A stretch of 64,000 nt of DNA from Selaginella moellendorffii (lineage: Eukaryota; Streptophyta; Lycopodiopsida; Selaginellales; Selaginellaceae). The translations under genes and the position numbers were made by a program. Where the stretch lies: positions 26,391-90,390 of the forward strand of contig NW_003314305.1 of the NCBI RefSeq assembly GCF_000143415.4, given 5' to 3'. Below the pieces are notes generated by a model. The model had not been told where the DNA came from. It saw only the letters and a program-made list of their open reading frames with translations, and made no database searches. Positions 33,253-46,034 of this stretch are shown here, in pieces (position 1 is the stretch's first letter; every line of letters starts with the position of its first letter).

Positions 33253-36200
33253 TTAATACGGTTCTTTCCACTGAGTAAGGAACCCTTTAGATAAACCACA
33301 TACCGTAAGATTGGGAAAACGGACTAATACTAAGTCATCCACTTTGTACTTCGTAGGTGGATGATGATGGGAGTTGTAGTATTGTTGTTGTCCCACTTGT
33401 ACGTAGCTTAAGGGTTCAGTAAACTCTACTTGGACCAATCAAAGAATGCTCATCAAATACTAATCCCACGACCTAGCATCGGCAGCTTATGGCAATCGTG
33501 AAGGTAAACCCAACTCCATTGGTAATATTGGATCATGACTATATAAAAGTTTATATGGTGAAGCACCAACAGAACTCTACACCCTTGTGGCATATGCATA
33601 CCGAAGAGATAGCAAATAACCATCCCAATCCGAATGTTGAAAGTTCACATACTTCGCGATCATCCTTTTGAACGTCGGAACAAGCCATTCCACCAAACCA
33701 TTTGATTGTGAATAATAAACATTTGTGAAAGTGTGGCATATCCCCAACTGAAATGTCAAAACATGAAATGCCTCAGCCATAAATGAGGAACCATTGTCCG
33801 AAAGAATTTGCTCTAGACAAGAATGCTGGAACACCATTTGATTTAAAAGGAAGTATCCAATAGTAATTGCAGAGGTATTAGCAAGAGCACCAACTTCCAC
33901 CCAACGATTCAAGTAGTCAGAACCAATAATAACATACTTATTGCCAACAGTTGATCATGGAAGAGATCCCATAAAATCAAATGTCACCAACTCAAACAGA
34001 CAGGAAACTGCAATTGACTCTAACCATCCTTCCGCAGCACGAGGGGGAGTATTACGAGTTTGGCACTAAACGCAACTATGCACATACTGGATAATATCTC
34101 GTCGCATCTCTGGCCAATAGAAAGACCTGCGTAGTTTCTCGATCACACAATGATGTCCTATATACCCACCTACAATAGGAGAATTATGGTAAACATGGAG
34201 AAACCGTGGAATAACGACAGAAGGCACCACCAGCCGTAAAGGATCATTAGGATTTGTCCCCACAAAATAAAGAAGGCCATCTTCAAGGTGATACTGAGAA
34301 TGTAAATGCCAGAATGGTAGGTCATTAGCAAGTGATGCAGAATTCTCAAACCCATCTCGAAGCTTTCAAATCCATAGCTCAAGCTTTTAAGCCTCGCAAA
34401 CCTCCTCAAGAGAAGGTAGATCTTGCTCTGCACCTTGTGAACATTGAATGTTAAGTATAGCAATACAGAATCCTTGTCTAGAAAATCCACAGATGCTAGA
34501 ATAACAGGCTCGTCAGAAATATGAGAAGAGAGTGGAAAACGAAGAGGAGCTCGAGAAAGGGCATTAGCATCGGCCATAAAACTCCCAGGGTGATAAACAA
34601 CATCAAAATCATATATCTGAAGCTTCAAAACCCACTGAGTAGTACGACCAACTAGGTTTTTTTGCTTTAATAATGAAGTAGTGTTTAGCAGTAGTCTGGG
34701 GTTTCGAGAAACTTCATGTATATCTACATGGTTCTCAAATGTTACTTGAAGGTGATCATGTTACCCCTTCTCTGTCATGGAGTAGTTCACTTTCGCTAGT
34801 TGTAATGTACGGCTTATATACGTAATGGAATGGCGTTGACCAACACTTGGGCTCATTTGCATCAACACACCTCCAAGACTAATATCAGAAACATCCATGC
34901 ACAAAATAAAAGGTTGAGTGTAGTCAGGATATGCCAAAACCGGAGGAGTCGTCAAGAGCTCTTTGAGATCCACAAATGCCCTCTCACAATCTGAAAACCA
35001 GATGAAAGATGATGTTGATGACTTTAGCAACGCTCACAACAGTGCAGTGTGATTAAAATGATGATCCACAAAATGATCGAGATATTACACCTTGCCTAGG
35101 AATTGCTACACATCATTCATACACTTCGGAGTAAGGGACTTTAGAACAGCCACAAGTTTGTCAGGATCAACTTGGAAACCCTCACAAAAAATACGGTACT
35201 CAAGATAAGTCATGTCCTTGGATCCAAACATGCACTTTGACCGCTTTAACTTCAAACCAACGTCCCGTAGCTAATCCAATACTTTAAAAACATCACAAAC
35301 ATGCTCCTCCCATATCCCCTCCGAGTGGATTAAGACATCATCAATGAAGTCAGCAATCACCTTTGGCATATTGCAAAGAACCTCGTCTATCATTCGCTAG
35401 AAAGTTATTAAAGTATTGTTCAAACCAAACGGTATCACCAAGAACTTGTACAAACCAATAGTGTATGAAAAGTTGTCTTAGGAATATTTTCTTCGGCCAT
35501 CGGTACTTGCCAGTACCTAGAAGCAAGATTTAGCTTGGTGAACCAATGACTTCGCCCTAGACAATCCAAGAGATCAGTAGTGTGAGGAAGAGGGTGTACA
35601 TTTGGGATTGTCACTTCGTTTAACGAACGATAGTCGATGCAGAAATGAATACTCCCATTAAACTTCGTCACAATATGAGGTTCACATGCCCAAGGATTCC
35701 GCAACTTCCGAATAACACCCTTCTCCAACATCTCCTTGACATTTGCATGTAAAATCTTGATCTCTTTAGGTGACCGACGATGAACAAAAACCTTGATTAG
35801 ACGAGTATCCCCGGTTGGAATTGGATGACGTCTGGCAATCTTGGCCCCAGATGATAAGTCAAATTGAAAGAGATCAGAATACTCCTCCCATAAGCTGGTC
35901 AACTACTGCAGCATAAAGATTGTCGGAGGTATCAGAAAAGGGAGAGCAAAACAAGATGGAAATATATGAGGAAATAGTGGGGGGACAAAAGTAATGGAAG
36001 CAGAGGTAAAAGTAGAGGGACAAAGAGGTACTGAAGTGAGAGGAATAAATAAAATATAAGGAAGTATGAGATAAGGGGGAGAAGCCTCAAAGTCACATTT
36101 GGCATGATTGCGCTGCAACTAATCCATACTAAGGATTAAGTTAAAAGCTTAACTCGACACCACCCGCAATGACTACAACCTATGCTCGAAATTGCCCATA

Positions 36201-36351
36201 CGCACAACCAAGTCTGCCTCATCCCGTGCACATGTATGTGTATGGCTATTGCCATAAAGAATGAAACTAGTTCCACCACACGATGCAAGTGTAGACGGCA
36301 ACGTGTGAACAACAAGTCGAGCAATAAAAGATCAACTTGAATCTGTATCAA
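33253..36351 (-). pseudogene. Pol of Ty3/gypsy element (PR, RT, RNase H, IN), broken
   Basis: On the minus strand: a decayed aspartic protease (LVDTDSS, normally D-T/S-G), then RT with FCIDYRSLNEVTIPNVHPLP and FTKLNLASRYWQV. A decayed central part follows, then RNase H (FWFSDCERAF-like, PFILCMDVSDISLGGVL, ADANALSRAPL), an integrase zinc region (RSFYWPEMRRDI), the DDE core (QILSDNGSSFMAEAF) and a C-terminal VDDLVLVRFPNL region. Numerous stops and frameshifts separate these pieces. Confidence 0.8.
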
Positions 36352-36499
36352 CCAACACGAAGAGAATAATAGGAGACCTCTTGTTATAAAAATGAGTTTG
36401 GAAAGTAAATATTAAATGAACTAATACCGAGTGAACCCCATGATGATACTCTTGAAAGAAATATGGAAGGGTCACTGATTTATTCGCGCAAGGTCCCTC

Positions 36500-37343
36500 T
36501 GTTACTCACGTGACTTCTTGTTTCCTAGATATATCTCGATGTCCAGACCTTCTACTATAGTAACACCAACAGGACATTGTTGATGCCAAGGTCTCCACCC
36601 AAGAAATGGAGGTCGCCAATCTGGAAAACACCGACAATACTGATAAGTGTGACCAACTTCATCACATGCCCAACAATGAATGTCATGGCCATGACCACGT
36701 CCTCGTCCTTGTCCTTGGACTCGAGCAACAACAACATTAACCTCTATTGGAACAGGACCATTCCTATAGGAAGTGGAACAGAAGGACATCTAGCAAGAAG
36801 TGGAAGAGGCGATATTTCATAATGTTGTGCCAAACAAAAAACATCGTCAAGGGTGGCTGGAGCAAGTGCATGCATAAGTCCGACAAGATCTTGACAACGT
36901 GCTAGCCACAACATTCCTAGTTTGATTTGCTCTGACATATTGGGCTCCGCATGAAGCAAAAGACTTCGGAAACGAATGCCAAATTGCATCACCGACTTAG
37001 ATGGCCCTTGGCGAAGACGATGCAATTGTTGGAAGGCATCATCACAATCGTCGACATGTCCAAAGGCGTGTTTGAAGATATCCGGAAGAACACTCCAATC
37101 CCCACAAGTGGCCGCGCTCAATCCATTGTACCACTACAATGCCATCCCTTTGATACACGTGGGAAATTCATGCAAATGTTGATTATCATCCCAAGAATGA
37201 TATGTGGCAATCACTATGAAGTGATCGAACCAATGGTACACATCATCCCCAGGATTCTCATGAAAGAACTCTGGCCGAATGCGAGGATTGATACCAAGAC
37301 CAAGAATAGTTGTACCACATGCCGTCAATGCTACCATTCCCAA
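36500..37343 (-). pseudogene. Gag of Ty3/gypsy element, broken
   Basis: Retrotrans_gag core on the minus strand (FFHENPGDDVYHWFDHF, DDAFQQLHRLRQG, SVMQFGIRFRSLL), then a CCHC zinc knuckle (CWACDEVGHTYQYC, CX2CX4HX4C). At least two frame breaks lie between about 36744 and 37134. Confidence 0.8.
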
Positions 37344-37348
37344 AAACC

Positions 37349-37472
37349 CAAGTTTATATACAGGAGCGAATAATCCAAATTAAAACCAATCCAACGGCTA
37401 CTAAACTCCTATTACACTAATATTAATATATGGTATCATAGTTGTACACTTGGCCCACACTTGGCCCTCACA
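37349..37472 (-). repeat. 5' LTR remnant
   Basis: Matches about 120 bp of 32860-33022 but stops just past the TATA box. The remaining ~40 bp, and any primer binding site, are deleted into gag. It has a local CTTGGCCCACA duplication. Confidence 0.7.
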
Positions 37473-37737
37473 GGGCAAAATTTTCAACGTTCTGAGACTC
37501 CACTCCATTCTAAAAATTTTGCTCCAATAGATCTAGCCTCCAACATGGCATGGTGGGCACTGTCACGTCTAGTATTTTAGTATCATCCTCATCCACTTGT
37601 TAACCTTTAGCGGACATAGCTTCCTCGAGACAATGCCTGCGTTTTCACTGGCACTGTGAGGTGATTTTATATTTCTTCCTTCCTTGCTTCTAGGGCTTTG
37701 TTTCTGGGAGCGAGAGCGAGAGAGGAGGCAAGAGGCG

Positions 37738-39500
37738 ATGCCTGGAGCGCCTGGTGATGTCGCCGAGCTTCCTCCGCGCCTGTCGATCATGCTGTTTAGG
37801 AATCGAGTCCTGCTCCCGGGAGCTGTGGTGCGCATCCGATGCACGTCGCCGACCAAGTAAGCGCTTCTTAGGCCATCGCGTAGAATTTGGGAGCTAAAAT
37901 GCGGGCGGTTTGATCGTTTTATTCCCAGCGTTAGGCTGGTCGAGCAGGAGCTGTGGCAGAAGGAAGACAGGGGATTGATTGGAGTTTTGCCTGTCAGGGA
38001 TTTGCAGCAGTCCGATCCGGCGTCTCCGCCTCCGCCTCCGCCGCCAAGCAGCAGCAGCCTCCCCCGACTCAAGGCAAGGAAAGGCCTGGGAAAGCAAAAT
38101 CAAGAGCTCGTGCAATGGCATCCCCGGTAAGAATTCCAGAATGTTTCCTGATGGGTCACGTAAGAATTTTTGTAGGGGTGTAGCAGCCCGAGCTTTGCAT
38201 CTCTCTCGTGGCATGGAAAAACCAAGTGGTCGGGTTACGTACACCGTCGTTTTAGAAGGCTGGTGTAGGTTCAGTCTCAAGGACATGAATGCTCGGGGAT
38301 AATACAACACAGCTCGCATTGGTCAGCTCGATATGACAAAAGCAGGTAGCTGATGAGGCGCAGCTGTTTTACTGCTTTGGTTTTTTTCTTGTAGAGATGG
38401 AGCAGGCGGAAAAAGATCCAGAGGTACGACAGTTCAAAGTTGTTGCTAGCGAATTGATCTCTGCTTTGGAGCAGGTATTCTATCGGTACATGTTCTCGAG
38501 TTGCTGATTGTTTGACGTCGTAGAAGCAAAGAACTGTGGGCCGCACGAAAATATTACTCGAGACAACCTCTGCCCACAGGCTTGCGGACATCTTTGTTGC
38601 AAATTTTGAGAACTTTGAAGACCGGCTAGCTATGCTAGACGCCGTCGACATAAAACAGCGACTTGTCAAAGCGACTGAAATCATAACACGCCATCTTCAG
38701 GTTCGTGCTGACTTTCGAGTTAAGCATCCAATTTAAACTCGTGTACTGTCTCTAGACAATCAAGGTAGCCGAAAAGATATCCCAGAAAGTGGAAGGAAAT
38801 CTCTCGAAGTCTCAAAAAGAGTTTCTTTTACGTCAACAGGTACTGTATTTCTTATGATCCGCAAGTTCGCTTTGTCCCTCATGCCGCTTTACAGATGAAA
38901 GCGATCAAAGAGGAGCTTGGTGATAACGATGAGGACGAAGATGATGTGGTTGCTTTGGAGAAAAAGATGCAGAATGTGGGAATGCCGGCAAACGTATGGA
39001 AGCACACACAGAGAGAGCTGAGGTAAGATATAATTGTGTGTCTATTTCAGCTGAAATCTTGCTGCTTGCCATTTCATAGGAGGTTGAGGAAACTGCAGCC
39101 TCAACAGCCAGGTTATGGATGCTCAAGAGCTTATTTGGAACTCCTTGCTGAATTACCATGGCAGATAAGTAGCGAAGAACGTGATCTAGGTCTTGTTGCA
39201 GCAAAGGAACGGTTGGATAGCGAGCATTATGGGCTGGGAAAAATCAAGAAGCGGATTATTGAGTATTTGGCTGTACGAAAAGTATGTAAGCTTTCTTCAA
39301 TCCAATCTTCTTTCCTTTCTAACTAATATTTTTTACAGTTAAAGCCCGATGCGAGCGGCCCTGTCCTCTGCTTCGTAGGTCCTCCGGGTGTAGGAAAAAC
39401 ATCCTTGGCGTCTTCAATTGCTGGAGCTTTGGGAAGGCTTTTTATCCGCATTTCATTGGGCGGAGTGAAGGATGAAGCAGACATACGAATCATAGAACAT
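37738..39500 (+). pseudogene. LON2: Peroxisomal LON2 protease, 5' half only
   Basis: Starts MPGAPGDVAELPPRLSIM and follows plant LON2 through the LON N-terminal domain (LFRNRVLLPGAVVRI, LVEQELWQKEDRGLIGVLP, RGVAARALHLSRGMEKPSG, FLLRQQ, KEELGDNDEDEDDV), with six or more short introns, into the AAA+ Walker A box ([20 protein letters not shown]) and [11 protein letters not shown]. Homology ends at about 39490-39500. The Walker B, sensor and Ser-Lys protease domains and the peroxisomal targeting tail are absent from this window. An in-frame TAA at 38300-38302 sits where Pro is usual. LON2 normally degrades matrix proteins in peroxisomes; this copy cannot. It is a truncated pseudogene next to transposon debris. 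Confidence 0.85.
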
Positions 39501-40452
39501 CTTAGAGAAAGAATGACTCTCAGTCTAGGAATGCAAACTTTCAAGACTCAACTAACTTCCTCCTATTTACAATTTCACATAGGTTCACTTTTAACACAAA
39601 TTCTCATAACCCATAGTATGCTTAAACCTTGAACATCATGCCTATATTTCCAACATCTAACACTAACATCCGTAAAATGCAAAATGAACATTTAAAGCTT
39701 GATTACAAAGACCATATCTTCAAACATCCACATTGCACCAACACTCTTCTTCAATCATTTTCAAGATCCAATATGAAGCCAAAACACTAACACAAAAAAT
39801 GACATGAAAAATCAAGTTCCAAGGAAAATTCCTCATCACTCGAAACAACAATGCCACCTCCACTAACACAAGTGTTAGTAATGTCAATGCCTCAACTATA
39901 CACCTTCTCCATCTGACAATCTACTCCAAGTGTTAACGGATAAACCGCTGAGTTATAGCAAATGAATGTTACAACCTATTTCAGTACCTAATAAGCAAAC
40001 CCTTAAGGAACAAAAAACTAACTTGAGCTTAGCACAATGGACCATTATTGAGAATCCAATCAAAGCTACTACAATGTTACTTCGTGCAAGTAGACTAGCT
40101 TTACCATCAACCATTTTGAGGTTCATCATTGTTGAACTAAGCAACTTCGTAAACACATTGCTCATTATCACATAGATATGATATAAAAATCATAATGACT
40201 TGATCATCAATCAAGCAACACCACGAGCAATGCTAATGTCACTACTTCAAAGGTTTAAGTGAGTATCAATTCAACAAAATGCTACATAAATGCCACATCT
40301 CACCAATAGATATTACAACACCCAACACCACTAACTTTTTGTTCACAACACAAACAAGTTCATACCACTCTCTTTCTGACCAAATTCAAAACTAATCCAA
40401 CACCAAGCTACTCAAGGAGCAATAGCAAAGTTCCTTGGAAAAGAATTAAGCA
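39501..40452. other. Unrecognised DNA between LON2 stub and integrase fragment
   Basis: A-rich DNA, rich in CCAACACT and CACTAAC strings, stops in all frames, no domain. Its junction with LON2 inside an exon implies insertion or rearrangement. No LTR end was identified. Confidence 0.45.
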
Positions 40453-41272
40453 TTGTATGTCACGAAGTGGGCCGAGGCAGAAGCTCTCACGGAAGACACA
40501 GCTGCCAAGGTTGCGACTTTTCTTTACAAGAACATCATCACGAGATTTGGCTGCCCTTTGGAGCTGGTGAGCGATAGAGGTACTCACTTTATCAATCAAG
40601 TGATCGCGACCTTGGTGGAGAAGTATGGCATCGCTCATCGTAAGTCCACTCCCTATCACCCTCGTGCTAACGGACAGGTGGAGCGCACCAATAAGATACT
40701 GTGCGACATTATCACGAAGCTTGCCAGTGCTTCTCGCACAGATTGGGATCAACGCTTGTTGGAGGCATACCGCGTTGCTTACAAGGTCACCACCAAAGCT
40801 TCACCGTTCCAGCTTGTTTATGGACAAGAAGCCATCCTACCACTCGAGCTTGAGATTCCATCTCTCCTTATGGCTGTCGAGCACAACTTGGACTGGGACA
40901 ACACTCTTCAAGCTCGACTGGACACACTTCTCCAACTCGACGAGCGTCGACTTCTCGCTTTCCAAGCTCGCGAAGCACTTCAGAAGCGCCGCAAAGTCTG
41001 GTACGATCGTCATTTGCGTGCTAAAAATTTTTCTGCTGGTGATCAGGTTCTCCTTTACGATAGCAAGCACTGGAAAAGCCTGGGAAACTATTCGCTGGCT
41101 TGGCCCATATCGCATCGTTTAAGTTTTTACCAATGGCTCGGTCCAGCTTGAAGATCTTAGTGGGAACTTGTTACCTACTCGTGTTAATGGAGCTTGCCTG
41201 CGCAAGTACCATGAGCGAGATGAAGCTGCCATGGAGCTGTGTGCTCCGGGACGGAGCCCAATAGGTGGGGGG
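40453..41272 (+). pseudogene. Ty3/gypsy integrase fragment (non-chromodomain)
   Basis: Starts abruptly at YVTKWAEAEAL and includes the DDE core part LVSDRGTHFINQ, YHPRANGQVERTNK and the C-terminal basic region EALQKRRKVWYDRH, GDQVLLYDSK. A one-base shift near 41085 and a TAA in place of a Lys-like codon near 41117 break the tail (LGPYRIV, then FTNGSVQLEDLSGN, ACLRKYHERDE). It ends in a GGTGGGGGG purine tract. RT and the N-terminal integrase are missing. It is related to the integrase tail at 266-1188. Confidence 0.85.
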
Positions 41273-41570
41273 TGATGTAGAACTGAGGGAATATTCCATT
41301 TGCCGCCACATCAGTATTAGGGTCACGACCATTGGGGACACTTAAGGGGGAAAAAACAGGGGATCAATTGTATGTGTGAGGAAGTGAAGAAGAGAATAAA
41401 GGAAAAAGGATGCCTCGATGAAGAGGTCCTCGGCGAAGCGCCCTTGATCGTGTGAACGAGCGACTTCGGATGCGACGAGAAGCAAGAGAACGAGCCACTA
41501 TGAGCATACCCTGTCCTCACTGTGGGCAGCGGTTCTATTTTAGAGCAAACTCTTAGATATTCCCTGGGGT
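41273..41570 (+). repeat. Probable 3' LTR start
   Basis: TGATGTAGAACTGAGGG follows the purine tract, as an LTR start should. The 3' boundary is unknown because no partner LTR is in the window. Confidence 0.4.
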
Positions 41571-43480
41571 GTCTTCACTGAGTCCCTATGAGAAAAAATA
41601 GATGACTGGCTTCCTCACATAGGTTTGAAGCTTGTAAATCTAAGTGCAATCTACCATGTGAAGAGCTTTCATGCTACTAGAGTTAGTAAAAACGAAGTAC
41701 ATACCTGAAGCTGTCGTGATAACACCTGTAGTGTGCTAAGACGAGTCCTGTGAGCCATTCAATTGCTCAAGGTGGCCTGCAACCAGCTCGCATGCCGAAA
41801 TGGGATGTGCACGTACAGCTGGCCACTGCAATATTGTTCATAGAGGGCATTCTCGAATCAGAATGGTACCCTTCTTGATCATGTCGTCTTCTAGCATATG
41901 CGGTGTGATGCTGATGGGGTTACCAGACTTGTTGTATAGCAGCACTGTCTAGAGAGAAGCTAGCATCTTGGGCTGAATCTTCAATTGAGCACGCATTCGA
42001 CCATGTTGGCAGTCCAGCACATCATATTGCTTCTGAGATCTGAATCCTTTAGGCAACCTCAAGCTGAGATTTAAGCTGCTCAATTTGCATGTCCAGCATC
42101 ATAATTGTGGCTGATCTGAGGTACATGAGTCTGATTGGCACTCCTCCAAAGTAGCCAAATTGCGCCTTATCTCAGCAGCTACTGCCATTCGACTTTTAAA
42201 AACTCCATGATCTTGCCTTGCAACTTGACCTCAATCTTAGGAAGCACTGTTTATCAGCCTTGTAATGATATTCATGCATGTGAATCAACCGTGCATAATT
42301 TGTGTTTTGTAGCTTTCAGTAGAGACTTATAGCTGCAGACTTCTTCAACGTAATAGCGCAAATTGTGGCCAATTCACTCCGTGAATCTTTACTGCTTCGA
42401 TTTGCCTTTGTACGCTTGCAATCAGATCATCCATAATCTTTATATCTACTTGATCTCTGTCTAAACTCTTCCTAGTGTGCGCTCATTCTTCTTTCTTGGA
42501 TTTTGACAAAACATGTATTGGACATAGAACGATCGGCCGAGCAGACCGCCTTGCTGCAGGAGAGGACCATAAGGACTTCGACAACCATCAAAAGCAGCAC
42601 CAAGATAGAGATTATACGACCCAGTCAGGTCGGAGCCTTGTCAGTCAGAATTGGAACCCAAACCCTAACAACATCACCGAGCAACGAGATGAATCTAGCC
42701 AAGGAGCAACATAGAGAAAGCTAGAGCAGAGCTTTTGTGAGCATCAAACCTCGTGCAATGGCACGAGTACTGGGATGTGCTCAACGAGTGGACCACCCTC
42801 TCATACTTCCAATGGTTTCCACAGCTCCCGAGAACCTTGCTCTCGCTTCTCCATCCGCCATAAAAGAATACTAGGGTACCGCGAATGCAGATGGGAATCT
42901 CCGGACAAGATTGTTTCAACGACAAATGACTTGTGTCGAGTGATGAATGCAGGTGAGAAGACAACGCAAAGTGGCAAAGGAAGAAGCGGACTCCGTAAAG
43001 ACCAGAGTAGCGTCACTGAAGGTCAAAACTTCGATGTGAGTGAGTGATCTTGCTCTTTGTCAGCAGGTGATAGTAGAAGCCAAGAGAATGCAAGCTAGTA
43101 CACAGGAGCCCAAAATTACGTTCAAGTGTCCTTTCAAGTGTCTATCTAACCCTGAGGTCCTTCACTCAGGTGTGCTTGACCCCCCGTGTTCCGCGGTTGC
43201 TTGTAGCTAGAATGTCCCAATAAAAGAGGGAGAACCACCGGTTGCAAATGGTGAGTACATTTTAGTGGTTGTATCTGAAAGCAGGGAATGCCCTGCGCAT
43301 TGTGGGCAGGAAAAATATACCAACTCCTGAGGACAGATGGGAAGGGTATTTGAAGCTTTTCCTCTTCTGGGAATTAAGCTTTTGGCCGATGCCAACGGTG
43401 AACAACCTCTGTCTCTCTTTACACAGATGGAAGATAAGAAAGAAATCCTCCATACTGGCAGAATGCCTCTTGTATTGACA
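41571..43480. other. Decayed, unrecognised region
   Basis: Minus-strand traces near 41830-42120 (KSGNPISITPHMLEDDMIKK, DMQIEQLKSQLEVA) look like remains of a coiled-coil protein, but stops abound and I cannot name it. Plus-strand frames at 42475-43050 are short and of ordinary composition. Nothing else is supported. Confidence 0.35.
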
Positions 43481-43487
43481 TTTTAGA

Positions 43488-43760
43488 GCTGGTCTCTGGA
43501 TCCTGATATGCTTCAGGTTGGCAACGGATTATCGTTCCCATTTAAACATCTGAGTTTGCTGGGAAAACTCCTTCGAGTGTTGAGCTGATTTAAATCCTTG
43601 AAACAGGTCTGGGCAGGGCCCCTCTCTGGCAAAAGAATCATTGTAGCACTGGATTTGCAGAGAGTTTCCATCAAAGTCAATTTGACCTGGGATTGGAGTG
43701 TGACACCGTGCTCGAGATTTATGGAAAGCAAATCACGGTGGCACTAAACCTCGAGTTTAC
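43488..43760 (+). pseudogene. Alpha-galactosidase (GH27) relic
   Basis: The plus strand holds LDPDMLQVGNG, matching the WNDPDMLEVGNG catalytic-acid region of plant alpha-galactosidases. About 100 bp on is QVWAGPLSGKRIIVAL, matching the start of the C-terminal beta-sandwich (WAGPLSG). NLTWDW and, in another frame, DTVLEIYGKQ follow. The intervening exons and the (beta/alpha)8 barrel are absent, and frameshifts and stops occur between blocks. Confidence 0.6.
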
Positions 43761-44115
43761 TACTCAGCATGAAAATTGGAGGACGGTTTTGGGGTCGAAA
43801 TTGATTGTCGTGACTGTAGAGCTTACATTCTCTTGGACAACGGTGATTTTTCTCGCTAGGGAAATTTTGGGATGGTAACCTTGGTCCTTACATCTAACAG
43901 ACGAGAAGCAGACTGTTGTACTGAAGAGCAAAGGTGAATTGCTTGTGAAAGGGAATACTGTGGTATCATGTGACGGTACTCTGGGGAAGTAAAACACAGA
44001 AAAGAAAGAAGAAAAAGAATACTTTTTCTCTCTTCCGCAAGTTTCGACGTTAAATACTGGAACAGTGAACAGCGCTGCAGCTTGTCACGGGCCTGTGTTC
44101 CAGCGGATGTGTAAG

Positions 44116-44123
44116 TATAAATA
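44116..44123 (+). promoter_or_regulatory. TATA box of polygalacturonase gene
   Basis: TATAAATA lies 62 bp before ATG 44178, leaving room for a start site about 30 bp downstream and a purine-rich leader (AGGGAGAGAGAGAAGG). Confidence 0.6.
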
Positions 44124-44177
44124 CAGAGCTCTCTGATACGCTTGTCTTTCCTTCTCAGACAGGGAGAGAGAGAAGGA

Positions 44178-44676
44178 ATGACAATGGCCCTTCGGAGGCT
44201 TGTCACACTAGTGGTGGCGTTCCTTGTGGTCGATGCAAGATCAAGTGGTCGCTCCAAGTATGCTGGAGGAGGAGGAGGAGGAGGATCGAGCTCAACAATC
44301 GGGCACAAAAGCGGAGGAGATGGAGGAGGTCCAGCAGCAGCACCTGAGCCAAGCAATGGAGGATATGGCTACTACAGCACCAACATCTACGACGTCCTCT
44401 CTTTTGGAGCTAAAGGAGATGGAGTCACCGATGATACGCACGTAAGCGGCAGGCTTTTCTTCGTCTTCTTTCTCGGTTTCCTCACATTGTCTGGCCTCAG
44501 GCGTTCCTAGCAGCTTGGAACCAAGCATGCAAGGTGGAATCCTCCATGGTTGAAGTTCCTGCGAATTTTGTGTTCTTGGTGAAGCCGCTTGTCTTCTCGG
44601 GGCCATGCCAAAACAATCTCGTCTTTCAGGTCTGTTTGTTTTGAAATCCCTACAATCAGAGTGTTGTCTCTTACAA

Positions 44677-44713
<37 letters not shown>

Positions 44714-46034
44714 TCTCAGGTGGATGGCACCATCGTCGCTCCAACTAGCGCCAAGGCCTGGAACGGAACGAGCTTGCTCCAATGGATCGAGTTTGCGAGA
44801 GTTCACGGATTACTCCTCCAGGGGAGCTGCACTGGCGCGATAAATGGAAATGGCCCTGCGTGGTGGAATTCTTCTTGCAAGGCAAAGGTAAGGGACTAGA
44901 AATAAGTTCTCTGACGCCTGGCAAATGGAACTTGCAACTTGATTTCGCAGGGTCACAAGACATCCAAATCCTGTGATATCCCAACTGTAAGTTAGTTCCA
45001 ACAACTACATACATATTCTTTCAGATCTTACGCTCGGACTGCGTGATAATGTGAGTCCCCTGCCCTTGCGCAGGCTGTACGCTTCTTTGGCAGCAGCAAC
45101 GTGGTTGTGCAGCACTTGGCCATTGTCAACAGCCCCCAAACGCATCTCAAGTTCGACAGCTGCCAAGGTGTCGTCGTCAACAATGTGACCATCTCTTCTC
45201 CCTACACCAGCCCCAACACCGATGGGATTCACCTGCAGGACACACGATACGCGGCCGTGCGGAGCTCCCGGGTGTCAACTGGTAAGCAAACGGTCGAGGA
45301 GAAAGAGTTTAAGTTTTTGACAGCTCGAGATTGTGTTGTGCAGGAGACGACTGCGTTTCCATCCAAACTGGCTGCTCCAACATTGAGATATTCGACATGA
45401 TGTGTGGTCCGGGCCACGGCATAAGGTACCTTGTAGACACACAAGTTTTTCTCACACACTCGCGCTCTCTTGTCCAGCATTGGTGGGCTGGGACGAGGAG
45501 GAACCAAGGCCTGTGTATCCGACGTCTCCGTCCACGACGTTGTAGTTCACACCTCCCAGAACGGAGTCCGCATCAAGACCTGGCAGGTTCTCTCGTTTCT
45601 TGTTTCGGTTCCTTGTCATACACAAATGCTCGTGCAACCAGGGCGGGTCTGGCTCCGTGAGCAGCGTCCATTTCCACAACATCGCCGTGCTCAACGTGAG
45701 CAATCCGATCGTCATCGACCAGTTCTACTGCGACGGCCGGAGCTGCCACAACCAGACATCCGGGGTCTCCATCTCGGACGTTTCCTACAAGAACATCCGG
45801 GGCACCTACACGCAGAAGAGCAACATCCACTTTGCATGCAGCGACAGCGTCCCCTGCGTCGGCATCGTGGTGGCCAACGTCGAGCTCCTCTCCGCCAGGG
45901 GCTACGACGACATTCCAGCCTTTTGCTGGAATTCTTACGGCGAGATTTTCTCACCCACAGTCCCACAGGTGACTTGCTTGCAGCAGGGCAAGCCCAAGCT
46001 CGGTCAGGTGCAATCAAGCTACGATGGCTGCTAG
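44178..46034 (+). CDS. Polygalacturonase / pectinase (GH28), secreted
   Basis: Eight or nine exons with short introns. N-terminal signal peptide MTMALRRLVTLVVAFLVVDA, then a Gly/Ser-rich spacer with a run of seven Gly, then the parallel beta-helix. GH28 signatures: YDVLSFGAKGDGVTDDT at the start, SPNTDGIH, GDDC (catalytic Asp pair), CGPGHGIS (catalytic His, split by an intron after GI) and RIKTWQ. Ends QVQSSYDGC with stop 46032-46034. The enzyme hydrolyses homogalacturonan in the cell wall. ATG 44178 is chosen because upstream in-frame codons lack ATG and it starts the signal peptide. The second intron holds a (CT)n tract. No lesions were seen; expression is inferred from the TATA box. Confidence 0.9.
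44679..44717 (+). repeat. (CT)n microsatellite in polygalacturonase intron
   Basis: About 15 CT units plus an interrupted tail directly form the polypyrimidine tract before the CAG acceptor, so length variation could affect splicing (inference). Confidence 0.9.

Larger units (their letters stand above)
32860..37472 (-). mobile_element. Decayed Ty3/gypsy element, short LTRs
   Basis: Minus-strand order: LTR remnant (37349-37472), gag, zinc knuckle, protease, RT, RNase H, integrase, LTR (32860-33022). The LTRs share TATANAGGAGNGA, CCAATCCAAC, CTAATATTAATATA and end CACTTGGCCCTCACA. All ORFs are broken, and flanking target duplications are not evident. The element is non-chromodomain as far as visible and unlike the one at 7109-20974. 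Confidence 0.82.

Noticed and set aside
44292-44806. Minus-strand frames with RERERERE runs
   Set aside because: Translation of the (CT)n microsatellite opposite the polygalacturonase gene.
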